A DNA stretch of 64,000 nucleotides from DATBLE01 sp963775695 (GCA_963775695.1 CAVZJU010000005.1:1-64000); one strand, 5' to 3'. Positions 32,550-40,623 are shown, numbered from the stretch's first letter. Notes: a model not told the origin generated them from the letters alone. Program-made: numbers and translations.

Positions 32550-32666
32550 ATGTTCCTTCTCATCCCCTTCCTCATTCGACCGATCGTGCGGCTAGTTCGA
32601 CGCTACCGCGCTCGCAAGGCCCTCACGCTCTCCGAGCGCGAGGCGCAGACGAGCACGCCGGAGTGA
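32550..32666 (+). CDS. possible 38-residue membrane peptide
   Basis: The frame starts MFLLIPFLIRPIVRLVRRYR, a short hydrophobic helix followed by basic residues, and ends with a polar tail LTLSEREAQ. There is no clear Shine-Dalgarno. The shape fits small membrane peptides, but it could be chance. Confidence 0.3.
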   Translation: MFLLIPFLIRPIVRLVRRYRARKALTLSEREAQTSTPE

Positions 32667-32784
32667 AGTCACCAACGACACCCGCCCGCTAGGCCGCCCA
32701 GTCTGCGCTCGGAGCCGCTGTCCGCGCCCTCGTGCCCGGCGGCGTCGACGGCGCACTCGACTGAAGCCCGCCAACGCTTGGCTG

Positions 32785-32925
32785 CGGGCAGCCTCGGGCC
32801 GCATCGTCGTCACCGAGCGGACAGTCGAGAAGAACGTCACCAGCAATTTCCCAGAGATACGCCTGCCTAACGCTCCGGAGACACATCGGCGCGTGCTGGC
32901 CGTGCTCGCGTTCCTGCGCGGCCAA
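32785..32925 (+). pseudogene. NarL/LuxR-type HTH remnant
   Basis: The frame reads RIVVTERTVEKNVTSNF, then RLPNAPETHRRVLAVLAFLR, which is the recognition helix and C-terminus of a NarL-type regulator. Canonical proteins read TVEKHVTSIFxKL, so several changes have built up (N for H, N for I, PE in place of the Lys turn). No receiver domain or start precedes it. Confidence 0.6.
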
Positions 32926-32976
32926 GACGGGGTTAGCCGACTCCGGCACGCGGGAAGCTGTGCCAGGATGCAGGCG

Positions 32977-33367
32977 ATGACGCAGACCGTTCTCATCGTC
33001 GACGATTACGCCGGCTTCCGAGCGAGCGCCCGCTCGCTGCTCGACCGCGACGGCTTCAGCGTCGTCGGCGAGGCTGCGAGTGGCGCGGAGGCGATCGCCC
33101 TCGCGGACGAGCTCCAGCCCGCAGTCGTGCTGCTCGACGTGCAGCTTCCCGACCTTCACGGCTCCGAGGGCGCCGAGCGGCTGCGGACGATGGAGACACC
33201 CCCCGGAGGTGATTCTCACCTCGACCCGTGACGCTGGCGACTTCGGCTCGCTGATCGCTGCCGCCCCGGCCCGCGGCTTCGTCGGCAAGCGGGACTTGTC
33301 GGCAGACACGGTCCGGGCGCTGCTGTCCGCATCACGGCCTTCGCCCGCCTCCGACGGCTTAGGCTGA
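32977..33367 (+). pseudogene. stand-alone receiver gene with a frameshift in a run of six C
   Basis: From ATG 32977 the frame reads TVLIVDDYAGFRASARSLL, with the phospho-Asp in VVLLDVQLPDLHG. At about 33200 it runs into a C6 tract and stops at 33231. In the frame one base away the fold continues: PPEVILTSTRDAGDFG, then ARGFVGKRDLSAD with the switch Ser/Thr and Lys. Five Cs would restore a 129-residue receiver very like the one at 26615. This may be a pseudogene, a slippage-prone switch, or a sequence error. It lies just before the DUF4097-kinase operon on the same strand. Confidence 0.7.
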
Positions 33368-33373
33368 CGCCAG

Positions 33374-34129
33374 GTGGGCGACGCAGGGTCTGCCGAGCCG
33401 CTCGCGGAGACCGCGCAGTTGGAGGTGCCCGTGTGGCCGTTGCTGGTCGCGGTGTCCCTCGTGCTCCTGGTCGGCGGGACCACGGCGTTCACAGCCGCGT
33501 GGCTGCTCTCGGGACGCACACGGACGACGTCGTACACCGCGCACGGCTCCCTGGCGGGCGTTCAGATCCGTGTTGTCTCCGGAGACGTCGTCATCGTGGG
33601 CGGATCCCAGGGAGGCGTGTCCGTGCGTCGCACCGACCAATCGACGTTCGGTCACGGTCCAATAGAGTGGCGGCACCGCGTCGACCAGCGGCTCGAGATC
33701 GCCTCGATCTGTCCAAAGCTCGTCGTCGGCGCCTGCGCTGCCACCTATCGCGTCGCCGTCCCGGACGACGTGCCGGTGAGCGTACGCGCCGACCACGGCA
33801 GCCTCAGGGTCGAGGGCTATCGCGGCTCCGCCTCGCTTGCGACCGGAGACGGATCGGTGACGGTCGACGCATTCTGCGGGTACACGCTGCGCGCGACCAC
33901 TGCACGCGGCGATGTCTCGGTCGTTACCTCCTGCTCGCCGGAGCGGCTCGAGCTGCGCTCGACGAGCGGCAACGTCTCGGCGACTGTCCCGGTCGGCCAT
34001 TACCGCATCGACGCCTCTGCCGGCGGCGGCCCCGCGATCGTGCGGGGTCTGACGTCCGACCCGAACGCGCCGTGGGAGATCCAGGCGCTCAGCGCAAGCG
34101 GCGACGTGACGATCGAGGCGGGGTCATGA
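33374..34129 (+). CDS. membrane-anchored DUF4097-like beta-repeat protein
   Basis: This 251-residue protein has one N-terminal membrane helix (about residues 20-44) and an extracytoplasmic part of short beta repeats. The repeats carry the pattern VRADHGSLRVEGYRGSASLA, then TGDGSVTVDAF, TTARGDVSVVTSC and STSGNVSATVP, as in DUF4097 adhesin-like beta-helix proteins. Four cysteines may form disulphides outside the cell. Its stop overlaps the kinase start by four bases (ATGA). It starts with GTG 33374, six bases after the broken receiver gene. A role as a ligand- or wall-contacting partner of the kinase is inferred from the coupling. Confidence 0.75.
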   Translation: MGDAGSAEPLAETAQLEVPVWPLLVAVSLVLLVGGTTAFTAAWLLSGRTRTTSYTAHGSLAGVQIRVVSGDVVIVGGSQGGVSVRRTDQSTFGHGPIEWRHRVDQRLEIASICPKLVVGACAATYRVAVPDDVPVSVRADHGSLRVEGYRGSASLATGDGSVTVDAFCGYTLRATTARGDVSVVTSCSPERLELRSTSGNVSATVPVGHYRIDASAGGGPAIVRGLTSDPNAPWEIQALSASGDVTIEAGS

Positions 34130-35574
34130 CCACGCACGCGGTAGCCAGTTCGCCGCGCTCCTCGCAGCTTGGCGCGCACGCGGCCGCCGCTCTGCGCGCC
34201 GCCGCCTACCTCCTCGCAGGGCTTCCGCTCGGGCTTTTCTACCTGCTCGCGCTCGCAGCGGCGCCGCTCGTCGGCACGGAGGCGCTGCGGCGGGCGCTGA
34301 CAGTCGAGCGGTCTCTGCTCAACACTTTGCTGCGGGCGCGGATCCCACCCGTCCCCGACGACCTACCGCGAAGGGTGACGATGCCGCTCGTCGCGCGCCT
34401 GCCCGGCGCGCTGCTTGGCCTGGCCGCGGCCGCGGCGCCCATCGCGATCGCCGTAGTTGTGGCCACGGAGTCGATTCGCAGCCTTGCCGCCGGTGGCGAC
34501 CGTTATCTCGGCCCAGTGGCACTCGACCGCCCCGTGGCTGCGGTAGCGCTGCTTCTCATCCTCCCGGCGGCGATCCTCTGCATCGCGGCACTCGAATTGG
34601 CGGGAACCACCACCCGACGGTTCGTCCGGCAGGCACTCGCCGCCACCCTCGAGGGCGGCGCGGTTCGCGATGCGTTGGCGGAGAGCCTCGGCGATCGAAC
34701 GCTGGCCATTGCCTATTGGCTGCCCGAGCGCGGCGAGTTCGTCGACGAGCACGGCCACCCCGTCGAGCTGCCCGAGCCTGGGTCGGGCCGGTCCTGGACG
34801 GCGGTCGAGAACGGGGGACGCCGCGTTGCCGCGATCGTCCACGACGCGGAGCTGGAGGCGCGGCCCGAGCTCGTGCAGGCGGCGGCCACCGGAGCCGTGC
34901 TCGCGCTCGAGAACGAGCGGCTGAAGGCCGACCTGCGTGCCCGGCTCGAGGAGCTGCGCCACTCGCGCCGGCGGATCGTCCAGGCGAGCTTCGAAGCGCG
35001 GCGCCGTCTCGAACGCGACCTCCACGACGGCGCACAGCAGCAGCTCGTCACGCTTTCGATCGATCTCCAGCTGCTGCGGAAGAAGGTCGCCGACGAGGAG
35101 GCACAGGCGCTCGTCGACGAGGCCGCCGAGAGGCTCGCGGTGGCGGTGTCCGAGCTCCGCGAGCTCGCGCGCGGCCTCCACCCGGCGATCCTCACCGACC
35201 GTGGCCTCCGCCCGTCGCTCGAGGCCCTGGCGGCACGGACGCCCGTACCGGTCGAGCTCGACGTCCAGGTCGAGGGCAGGCTACCGTCGAGCGTGGAGGC
35301 AGCTGCCTACTTCGTCTGCGCCGAGGCGCTGACAAACGTGTCGCGGTACGCACAGGCCGGCCACGCGCGCGTCAGGCTCGCGCAGGTGGACGGGGCGCTG
35401 CGCGTTGAGATCGCCGACGACGGCGTCGGCGGCGCCGATCCCGGCAAGGGCAGCGGGCTGAGCGGTCTGAAGGACCGACTCGGCGCCGTCGACGGCGAGC
35501 TGTCGATCGATAGTCCCGCTGGCGGCGGAACCCATCTTGTCGCCACGATCCCACTCGAGGAGACGGCGGCTTGA
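34126..35574 (+). CDS. HisKA_3 sensor histidine kinase
   Basis: This 482-residue kinase has an N-terminal half with about four membrane helices (about 22-48, 90-115, 125-150) and a linker domain of about 100 residues (from RQALAATLEGGAV to LALENERL). The phospho-acceptor helix is FEARRRLERDLHDGAQQQLV (His in LHDGAQQQ). The N box is CAEALTNVSRYAQAG, and the ATP lid region is IADDGVGGADPGKGSGLSG. It overlaps DUF4097 upstream and the binding lipoprotein downstream by four bases each, so all three are made in step. The nearest receiver is the frameshifted gene at 32977, so the current output partner is unclear. Confidence 0.92.
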   Translation: MTTHAVASSPRSSQLGAHAAAALRAAAYLLAGLPLGLFYLLALAAAPLVGTEALRRALTVERSLLNTLLRARIPPVPDDLPRRVTMPLVARLPGALLGLAAAAAPIAIAVVVATESIRSLAAGGDRYLGPVALDRPVAAVALLLILPAAILCIAALELAGTTTRRFVRQALAATLEGGAVRDALAESLGDRTLAIAYWLPERGEFVDEHGHPVELPEPGSGRSWTAVENGGRRVAAIVHDAELEARPELVQAAATGAVLALENERLKADLRARLEELRHSRRRIVQASFEARRRLERDLHDGAQQQLVTLSIDLQLLRKKVADEEAQALVDEAAERLAVAVSELRELARGLHPAILTDRGLRPSLEALAARTPVPVELDVQVEGRLPSSVEAAAYFVCAEALTNVSRYAQAGHARVRLAQVDGALRVEIADDGVGGADPGKGSGLSGLKDRLGAVDGELSIDSPAGGGTHLVATIPLEETAA

Positions 35575-36599
35575 GGCGCCTCGCGGTTGCCGCAGCGGCG
35601 GTCGCGCTCGCGCTGATCGCCGCGGCCTGCGGCGAGGTGCGCACACCAAATGCGCCGGCCGTTCCACCGCTGCCGCAGGGCGGCTCGGCGACGCCGACGC
35701 AGGTCGCGGGGACGGTGGCGCGAGAGCGGATCGTCGTCGTCACGCACGGGCAGGCGTCCGATCCCTTCTGGGCCGTCGTCCGTCGCGGCGTCGACGACGC
35801 CGCACGCGAGCAAGGCATCTCCGTCGCCTACGAGGCACCTGACACCTACGACGTCGGCCGGATGCGCCAGCTGATCGACGCGGCCGTCGCCGCGCACCCG
35901 GCGGGGCTCGTGGTCTCACTGCCCGACCCGCAGGGGCTCGCGCCCGCGATCAGGAAGGCGGTCCGGGACGGGATTCCGGTCATCTCGATCAACTCGGGCA
36001 GCGACTCCTTCCGCGCGCTCGGCATCCTCCTGCACATCGGCCAGCCCGAGTACGCGGCTGGCCTCGGCGCCGGCAAGCGCATGGCCGCGGAAGGCGTCAG
36101 ACACGCGCTCTGCGTCATCCAGGAGGCGGGCAATGTCGGCCTGCAAGAGCGCTACCGGGGCTTCGCACACGCGATCGCCGAGGCCGGAGGAAGCTCGCGT
36201 GTTCTGATCGTGAACCTCCAAAATCAGGCAGGGGCGGAGCGAGCGATGGCCGCCGCCCTGCGCGGCGGCCACATCGACGGCCTACTCACCATGGGCGCCG
36301 AGATCGCCACGCCCGCCCTCGAGGCCCTCAACGCGACCGGCATGCAGAACAAGATTCCCTACGCCACCTTTGCGAGCGACTCGGCCGACGTGCTGCGGGC
36401 CGTGCTGGCCGGCAAAATCCAATTTGCCGTCGACCAGCAACCCTACCTACAGGGCCACCTGCCGATCGTGCTGCTGGCGGAGTACACGCGCTACGGCGTG
36501 CTGCCTGCGAAGGGAACCCTGATCCCGACCGGGCCCGTGTTTGTCACGAAGGAGAACGCGGCCCGCGTCCTCGCGCTCACCAAACGCGGCATCCGCTGA
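35571..36599 (+). CDS. periplasmic-binding-protein-like lipoprotein (Peripla_BP_4)
   Basis: This 342-residue protein is a secreted lipoprotein. The signal peptide ends with the lipobox-like ALIAAACGE. The rest follows the sugar-binding periplasmic fold: IVVVTHGQASDPFWAVVRRG, YDVGRMRQLIDAAVA, GLVVSLPDPQGLAPAI, and the hinge strands IPVISINSGSD and LQNQAG. The start is TTG 35571, overlapping the kinase stop as TTGA. No ABC permease or ATPase gene is near, so it is more likely a ligand sensor that presents to the kinase than a transport subunit (inference). Autoinducer-2 or pentose/ribose-like ligands are usual for the family. Confidence 0.87.
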   Translation: MRRLAVAAAAVALALIAAACGEVRTPNAPAVPPLPQGGSATPTQVAGTVARERIVVVTHGQASDPFWAVVRRGVDDAAREQGISVAYEAPDTYDVGRMRQLIDAAVAAHPAGLVVSLPDPQGLAPAIRKAVRDGIPVISINSGSDSFRALGILLHIGQPEYAAGLGAGKRMAAEGVRHALCVIQEAGNVGLQERYRGFAHAIAEAGGSSRVLIVNLQNQAGAERAMAAALRGGHIDGLLTMGAEIATPALEALNATGMQNKIPYATFASDSADVLRAVLAGKIQFAVDQQPYLQGHLPIVLLAEYTRYGVLPAKGTLIPTGPVFVTKENAARVLALTKRGIR

Positions 36600-36759
36600 T
36601 CCGGTGGGGTGCCGCTAGCCGCACCTCCAGACGCCCGGAGGCCCGATTCTCCGCCGCGAGCGACTGGGCGAGGCTGCGCTGGTCATGCAAACCACCCAGA
36701 GGAGACGAACATGTCGATCCAGACGCTCAAGCTTGCAATCCACAGCCTGCGCTCCGACA

Positions 36760-36927
36760 GCGATCTCCCTCTACGCAGCCAACGGACTGACGCTCGAAGA
36801 GACGGCGAAGGTCATGGGCCAGAAGAATCCGCAGGTCACCTGGCGCCACTACTACCGGCTCTTCGACAAGTCCAATGTGGCAGAGCGGGTTCGCGCGGCA
36901 CAGACCACGATCACGGACCTGATGTTC
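36760..36927 (+). pseudogene. tyrosine-recombinase integrase, C-terminal remnant
   Basis: The frame gives AISLYAANGLTLEETAKVMG, then VTWRHYYRLFDKSNVAERV. This is the end of a phage-type integrase, where GLTLEETAxxMGHxNPxVTxRHY carries the last conserved His/Trp position and the nucleophile Tyr. Everything before it is missing. It sits about 180 bases before the tRNA 3' half, the usual place of int next to its attachment site. Confidence 0.75.
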
Positions 36928-37105
36928 TTGCCCGCAGCCTGCCCTACACTCAATGGACAGCCAGCAGGGACAGCCCTCGCGGCTCGGGACGTGGCAAGTT
37001 TTGCGGCAAGTTCAACCTGTCCCAAGCCTTACGTGACGGAATCTCGCACCGGGCGAAAACCGCTTAGAAAGCCGGATCGGGCCACCAGGGGACATCGGGT
37101 ACGTG

Positions 37106-37149
37106 ACTCGTAATGAAGGGGTCCCCGGTTCGAGTCCGGGCGTCGGCTC
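37106..37149 (+). other. attachment-site scar: 3' half of a tRNA-Thr(CGU) gene
   Basis: The sequence runs from the anticodon loop CTCGTAA (anticodon CGT) through the 3' anticodon stem TGAAG, a complete T arm (CCCGG-TTCGAGT-CCGGG at 37124-37140), the acceptor strand CGTCGGC and discriminator T at 37148. The matching 5' half is absent: the bases before the loop do not pair with TGAAG (CTTCA expected). Anticodon loop to 3' end is the classic identity block of tRNA-targeting integrases. The intact tRNA should lie to the left, outside this window. Confidence 0.8.
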
Positions 37150-37186
37150 TGCCCGTCGGCCACTCAGACCGCGTGGAAGGAGATGT

Positions 37187-37327
37187 CGTGGGACGCGACC
37201 AGGCGGACGACGTGAAGCTTCTGCGGAGCATCAATCTCGACGTCGCCACCTGGGAGCAGGCGCGCGATGCCGAGGCGACAGGCAAGACGTCACGGATCTC
37301 GTCGCCATCGCAGACACCGACGAGTAG
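37187..37327 (+). pseudogene. small gene remnant, possibly ribbon-helix-helix-like, frameshifted
   Basis: GTG 37187 has a good ribosome site (AAGGAGATGTC). The frame reads VKLLRSINLDVATWEQARDA and EATGK, then shifts by one base to DVTDLVAIADTDE and a stop. The SINLDVATWEQA pattern recalls short CopG/antitoxin-type proteins, but this is a weak guess. Confidence 0.4.
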
Positions 37328-37405
37328 CGGCGACCGGCGCCCTCCCGACGGCACGCAAACGACACAAGTGCCACGAATCGTCAATCAGCAGAACGTCGGC
37401 TCCCG

Positions 37406-38266
37406 TTGAAGCGTCTGCTCGGAACGATGCTCCTGTTCGGGGTACTGGCCACGGCGGCTCCGGGCGCGGAAAACCGTGTCCAGCCGGGCGCGCCCTTCGA
37501 CGGGCGGTACGCCTACCAACTGACGAAGCTCCAGCTCTCGTTCGGTCCTCGCCCGGCGGGGTCGGCGGCGCAGCGGGCGGCGGCGACGCGGCTGGTCAAG
37601 CTCCTCCCGGGTGGACACTTCGAGGCGGTTCCGGGTGGTCTCCGTAACATCGTGGGACAGCTTCCCGGCCGGCTGCCCGCCATCCTGCTGGTCGCCCACT
37701 ACGACACCACGCCCGTTCCCGGCTACCTCGGCGCCAACAACAGCGCGGCGGGTGTGGGGGCGGTGATCGCGATCGCGAAGGCGCTGAGGAGCGACCCGGC
37801 GCGGCCGGGACAGGTCGCCGTCCGCTTCCTGCTCACCGACGGCGAGGAGGCGCCGGCCGGCTTCTCCGACTTCTACGCGGAGGGCGTCCGCGGGAGCAAG
37901 GCATATGTCGCCGCGCACGGACGCGAGCTGCGCGAGGTGATCGTCCTCGACTTCATCGCCCTGCACGACCTCCGCCTCGTCCGCGACCGGACGTCGGACC
38001 TGCTGCTCTGGTCGCGCCTGCGCGGCGCCGCGGTGCGCGCGAGGACGAGCGCGCTCTTCCCGGCCGGCGAGCAGGGAGCGGTGATCGACGACCACACCCC
38101 GTTCCTCGACGCGGGCATCCCTGCGATCGACCTGATCGACTTCCGCTACCGCTGCTGGCAGAAGCTCTGCGACGACCTGAGCCAGGTCTCGCAGGCCAAC
38201 CTGCAGAAGGTCGGCTCGACCGTGCTCGAGCTGATCCGGTCCGACCGTCTCCGTCGGATCCGCTAG
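37406..38266 (+). CDS. M28-family zinc peptidase / glutaminyl cyclase-like secreted protein
   Basis: This is a 286-residue protein with an N-terminal signal sequence (LLGTMLLFGVLATAAPG). The M28 zinc scaffold is partly clear: the first His in LLVAHYDTTP (about residue 98), the Glu pair in LLTDGEEAP (147-148), the later Asp in VIVLDFIALHD, and the final His in IDDHTPFLDAGIPAIDLIDF. The bridging Asp that normally follows GAN is Asn here (GYLGANNSAAG, Asn112), which would weaken or alter metal binding. The C-terminal pattern IPAIDLIDF..YRCWQKLCDD matches the glutaminyl-cyclase branch. The start is TTG 37406; ATG 37427 is also possible. Confidence 0.8.
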   Translation: MKRLLGTMLLFGVLATAAPGAENRVQPGAPFDGRYAYQLTKLQLSFGPRPAGSAAQRAAATRLVKLLPGGHFEAVPGGLRNIVGQLPGRLPAILLVAHYDTTPVPGYLGANNSAAGVGAVIAIAKALRSDPARPGQVAVRFLLTDGEEAPAGFSDFYAEGVRGSKAYVAAHGRELREVIVLDFIALHDLRLVRDRTSDLLLWSRLRGAAVRARTSALFPAGEQGAVIDDHTPFLDAGIPAIDLIDFRYRCWQKLCDDLSQVSQANLQKVGSTVLELIRSDRLRRIR

Positions 38267-38289
38267 CCGACGGTAAGGTGCGCCGCACG

Positions 38290-38784
38290 ATGCGGGCCGC
38301 GCTCCTGCTCGTCGCCGTCGTCGCGCTCGGCACGACGCCGCCCGCCGCGGCGCAGCCGGCGCCGGGGATCGCGCCCTCGTCCATCGCCGGCCTCCGCCTC
38401 GGCATGACGCGGGCGCAGGCCACGGCGCGGATGAGCGCACCGGTGCGGTTCGACCGCCTCGAGGACGGCTACACGCGGCTCGCCTCCACGAGGCAAAAGG
38501 TCGAGAGCTACTTCCGCACGGGCACCCGGGGCGTCGCCGTCGTCACGACCTGGAGCCGCCGGCTCGAGACCGCCGACCGGATCGGGCCGTGCTCGACCGT
38601 CGCGGCGCTGAAGCGCGCGTACGGCTCACGGCTCGTCCCGTTCCGGCAAGGCGGCAGGATCATGGCCTACCGGCTCGGGCGGCTGATCTTCACGGTCGAG
38701 GGCGGGAAGCGGGTCGGCGTCGTCGGGCTCGGCCTCGGCACCCAGGCGGTGTACGTCGCGCTCAACGCGCCGGAGTGCAGCTAG
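38290..38784 (+). CDS. secreted hypothetical protein
   Basis: This 164-residue protein has a signal peptide (ALLLVAVVALGTTPPAAAQ, cleavage likely after AAA). The mature part is beta-rich: an IAGLRLGMTRAQA segment, a CSTVAALKRAYGSRL segment and a closing FTVEGGKRVGVVGLGLG. The GLRLGMTRAQA and TVAALKRAYG pattern is shared by many small secreted actinobacterial proteins of unknown role. It follows the M28 gene by 23 bases. GTAAGGT upstream may be a -10 box. GTG 38278 is an alternative start. Confidence 0.7.
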   Translation: MRAALLLVAVVALGTTPPAAAQPAPGIAPSSIAGLRLGMTRAQATARMSAPVRFDRLEDGYTRLASTRQKVESYFRTGTRGVAVVTTWSRRLETADRIGPCSTVAALKRAYGSRLVPFRQGGRIMAYRLGRLIFTVEGGKRVGVVGLGLGTQAVYVALNAPECS

Positions 38785-38808
38785 ACGTAAGATCGGTTCC
38801 AGCGTGGT

Positions 38809-38826
38809 GCCGGGCTCTTGCCCGGC
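38809..38826 (+). terminator. GCCGGGC hairpin between convergent genes
   Basis: GCCGGGC-TCTT-GCCCGGC forms a perfect 7-bp stem with a 4-base loop, placed between the stop codons of two converging genes (38784 and 38828). It probably ends transcription on both strands. Confidence 0.6.
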
Positions 38827-38827
38827 C

Positions 38828-39787
38828 CTACTGCTGGATGGTCAGCACCGCCGCGCCGCGGATCCGGCCGGCGCGTAGGCGCTCGAGCGCCTCGTTCGCG
38901 TCGGCCAGCGGGAACGTCTCGATCTCGGTCCGGACCGGCACACGCGGGGCGAGCGCGAGGAACTCCTCGCCGTCCGCCCTGGTCAGGTTGGCGACCGAGC
39001 GCACCTGCCGCTCGCCCCACAGCAGCTCGTACGGGAAGGACGGGATGTCGGTCATGTGGATGCCCGCGCAGACGACCGTGCCGCCCTTCGCCACCCCGGA
39101 GAGCGCGGTCGGCACGAGCTCCCCGGCCGGGGCGAACAGAATGGCCGCGTCCAGCTCCTCGGGCGGCCGCTCGTTCGAGCCTCCCGCCCATTCTGCCCCG
39201 AGCTCGCGGGCGAACGACTGCCCCTCGCCGTCGCCGGGCTTCGTGAACGCGAACACACGCCGGCTCTGGTGTCGCGCGACCTGCGCGACGATGTGCGCGG
39301 ACGCGCCGAACCCGTACAGGCCAAGGCGTTCGGCATCGCCGGCCATGCGCAGCGAGCGGTAGCCGATCAGCCCGGCGCACAGGAGCGGCGCTGCCTGCTC
39401 GTCCGTGTAGCCGTCGGGGATCGGGAAGCAGAAGCGCTCGTCGGCGACCACACGATCCGCGTAGCCGCCGTCGAGGTCGTACCCGGTGAACCGCGCGCGG
39501 TCGCAGAGGTTCTCCAACCCGCGCACGCAGTACCGGCAGTCGCCGTCGGTCCACCCGAGCCACGGCACCCCCAGGCGGCGGCCGTCCTCGGCGACGCCGA
39601 CGATCTGATGGCCCAGGATGAGCGGCAACTTCGGGTGCGGGAGCTCGCCGTCGACGACGTGCAGGTCGGTGCGGCACACCCCGCACGCGCGCACGTCGAG
39701 CAACACCTGACCAGGGCCCGGCTCGGGATCGGGCACCTCCGCCACGCGGAGAGGCTGTCCCGGCCGGTCGAGCACCATTGCCCTCAC
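38828..39787 (-). CDS. zinc-binding alcohol dehydrogenase family protein (MDR superfamily)
   Basis: This 319-residue protein is a medium-chain dehydrogenase. The catalytic-zinc Cys lies in RACGVCRTDLH, and the second ligand position is LILGHQIVG, where GHQ replaces the usual GHE. The structural-zinc lobe reads GDCRYCVRGLENLC, with three of the usual four cysteines; the first is replaced by Asp/Gly. The NAD(P) motif is LGLYGFGASAHIVAQVA. It belongs with the AdhA-like group acting on alcohols or aldehydes. The start is GTG 39787, or ATG 39778. It diverges from the hopanoid operon, with 35 bases between the two starts. Confidence 0.88.
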   Translation of the reverse strand: MRAMVLDRPGQPLRVAEVPDPEPGPGQVLLDVRACGVCRTDLHVVDGELPHPKLPLILGHQIVGVAEDGRRLGVPWLGWTDGDCRYCVRGLENLCDRARFTGYDLDGGYADRVVADERFCFPIPDGYTDEQAAPLLCAGLIGYRSLRMAGDAERLGLYGFGASAHIVAQVARHQSRRVFAFTKPGDGEGQSFARELGAEWAGGSNERPPEELDAAILFAPAGELVPTALSGVAKGGTVVCAGIHMTDIPSFPYELLWGERQVRSVANLTRADGEEFLALAPRVPVRTEIETFPLADANEALERLRAGRIRGAAVLTIQQ

Positions 39788-39822
39788 GGCCGGATCGTGG
39801 CAGACGCTGTTTCAATACGGGC

Positions 39823-40623
39823 GTGGATCCGACTGTCGTCGCCGCCCGCGCGCAGACCGAGAACTTCCCGGTCGCGTCGCTCCTCTTCCCGCGTGCGCTC
39901 CGCCCGCACCTGCGGGCCGTGTACGGCTTCGCCCGGCTCGTGGACATCCTCGGGGACGAGGCCGAGGGCGACCGGCTCGCGCTGCTCGACGAGCTCGAGC
40001 GCGAGGTGGACGCCTGCTACTGCGCCGGCGCTCCGGCCTGGCCCGTGATGCAGCAGCTCCAGCCGACGATTCGCGAGTTCGACCTGCCCCGCGAGCCGTT
40101 CCTGCGTCTCATCGAGGCCAACCGGATGGACCAGCGGATCTCCGAGTACGCCACCTGGCCCGACCTGAAGCACTACTGCGTCCACTCGGCGGACCCGGTC
40201 GGCCGCCTGGTCCTCGGCCTGCTTCGGCGAGCCGACGACGCCGACCTGGTTGCTGCCTCCGACGACGTTTGCACGGGCCTCCAGCTCGTCAACTTCCTCC
40301 AGGACGTCCCCCGGGATCTCGCGCTCGGCCGCATCTACCTTCCCGCCGAGGACCGCCGCCGCTACGACGTGACGGTGCTGGACGCGCCCAACGAGCCGCT
40401 GACCCGGCTGCTGCGGTTCGAGGCCGATCGCGCCCGTGGGCTGCTCTCCGGTGGACGGCTCCTCCGGGATAGGATCGGTGGCCGCGTCGGACGGGCGGTC
40501 GGGCTGTTCGCCCGCGGCGGCCTGGCGGCGCTGGAGGCGCTCGAGGACGCCGGCTGGGACATCTTCACCCGCCGGCCCCGTCCTTCCCGGCTCCGGCTTG
40601 CGCGCGAGGCGTTGCGCCGATGA
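39823..40623 (+). CDS. hpnC: squalene synthase HpnC (hydroxysqualene-forming step)
   Basis: This 266-residue isoprenyl synthase converts presqualene diphosphate to hydroxysqualene, the second of three steps to squalene. The two Asp-rich regions of the squalene/phytoene synthase family are visible as RLVDILGDEAEGD and LVNFLQDVPRDLALGRIYLP, and NFPVASLLFPRALRPHLRAV near the start is characteristic of HpnC. GTG 39823 is chosen; CAATAC lies four bases earlier and may be a -10 box. It opens the hopanoid operon and overlaps hpnD by four bases. Confidence 0.92.
   Translation: MDPTVVAARAQTENFPVASLLFPRALRPHLRAVYGFARLVDILGDEAEGDRLALLDELEREVDACYCAGAPAWPVMQQLQPTIREFDLPREPFLRLIEANRMDQRISEYATWPDLKHYCVHSADPVGRLVLGLLRRADDADLVAASDDVCTGLQLVNFLQDVPRDLALGRIYLPAEDRRRYDVTVLDAPNEPLTRLLRFEADRARGLLSGGRLLRDRIGGRVGRAVGLFARGGLAALEALEDAGWDIFTRRPRPSRLRLAREALRR

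Larger units (their letters stand above)
36600..37405. other. remnant-rich boundary region
   Basis: After the binding-protein gene, a gene-start stub (ATG 36711 after AGAGGAGACGAAC; MSIQTLKLAIHSLR) runs into the integrase remnant at about 36757. The tRNA-Thr 3' half and a small frameshifted gene follow. There is an imperfect palindrome around GCCGCTAGCCGCACC at 36607-36625, which may end the kinase operon. I see no intact gene in this stretch. Confidence 0.5.

Noticed and set aside
23178..37000. One integrase gene split by a 13-kb insertion
   Set aside because: The two fragments are on the same strand, but the catalytic middle is missing from both and no target duplication was found at the joints, so they are reported as separate remnants.
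37071..37148. A complete tRNA-Thr gene at this place
   Set aside because: GCCGGAT could pair partly with the acceptor strand, but the D arm and the 5' anticodon stem do not form, so only the 3' half is real.
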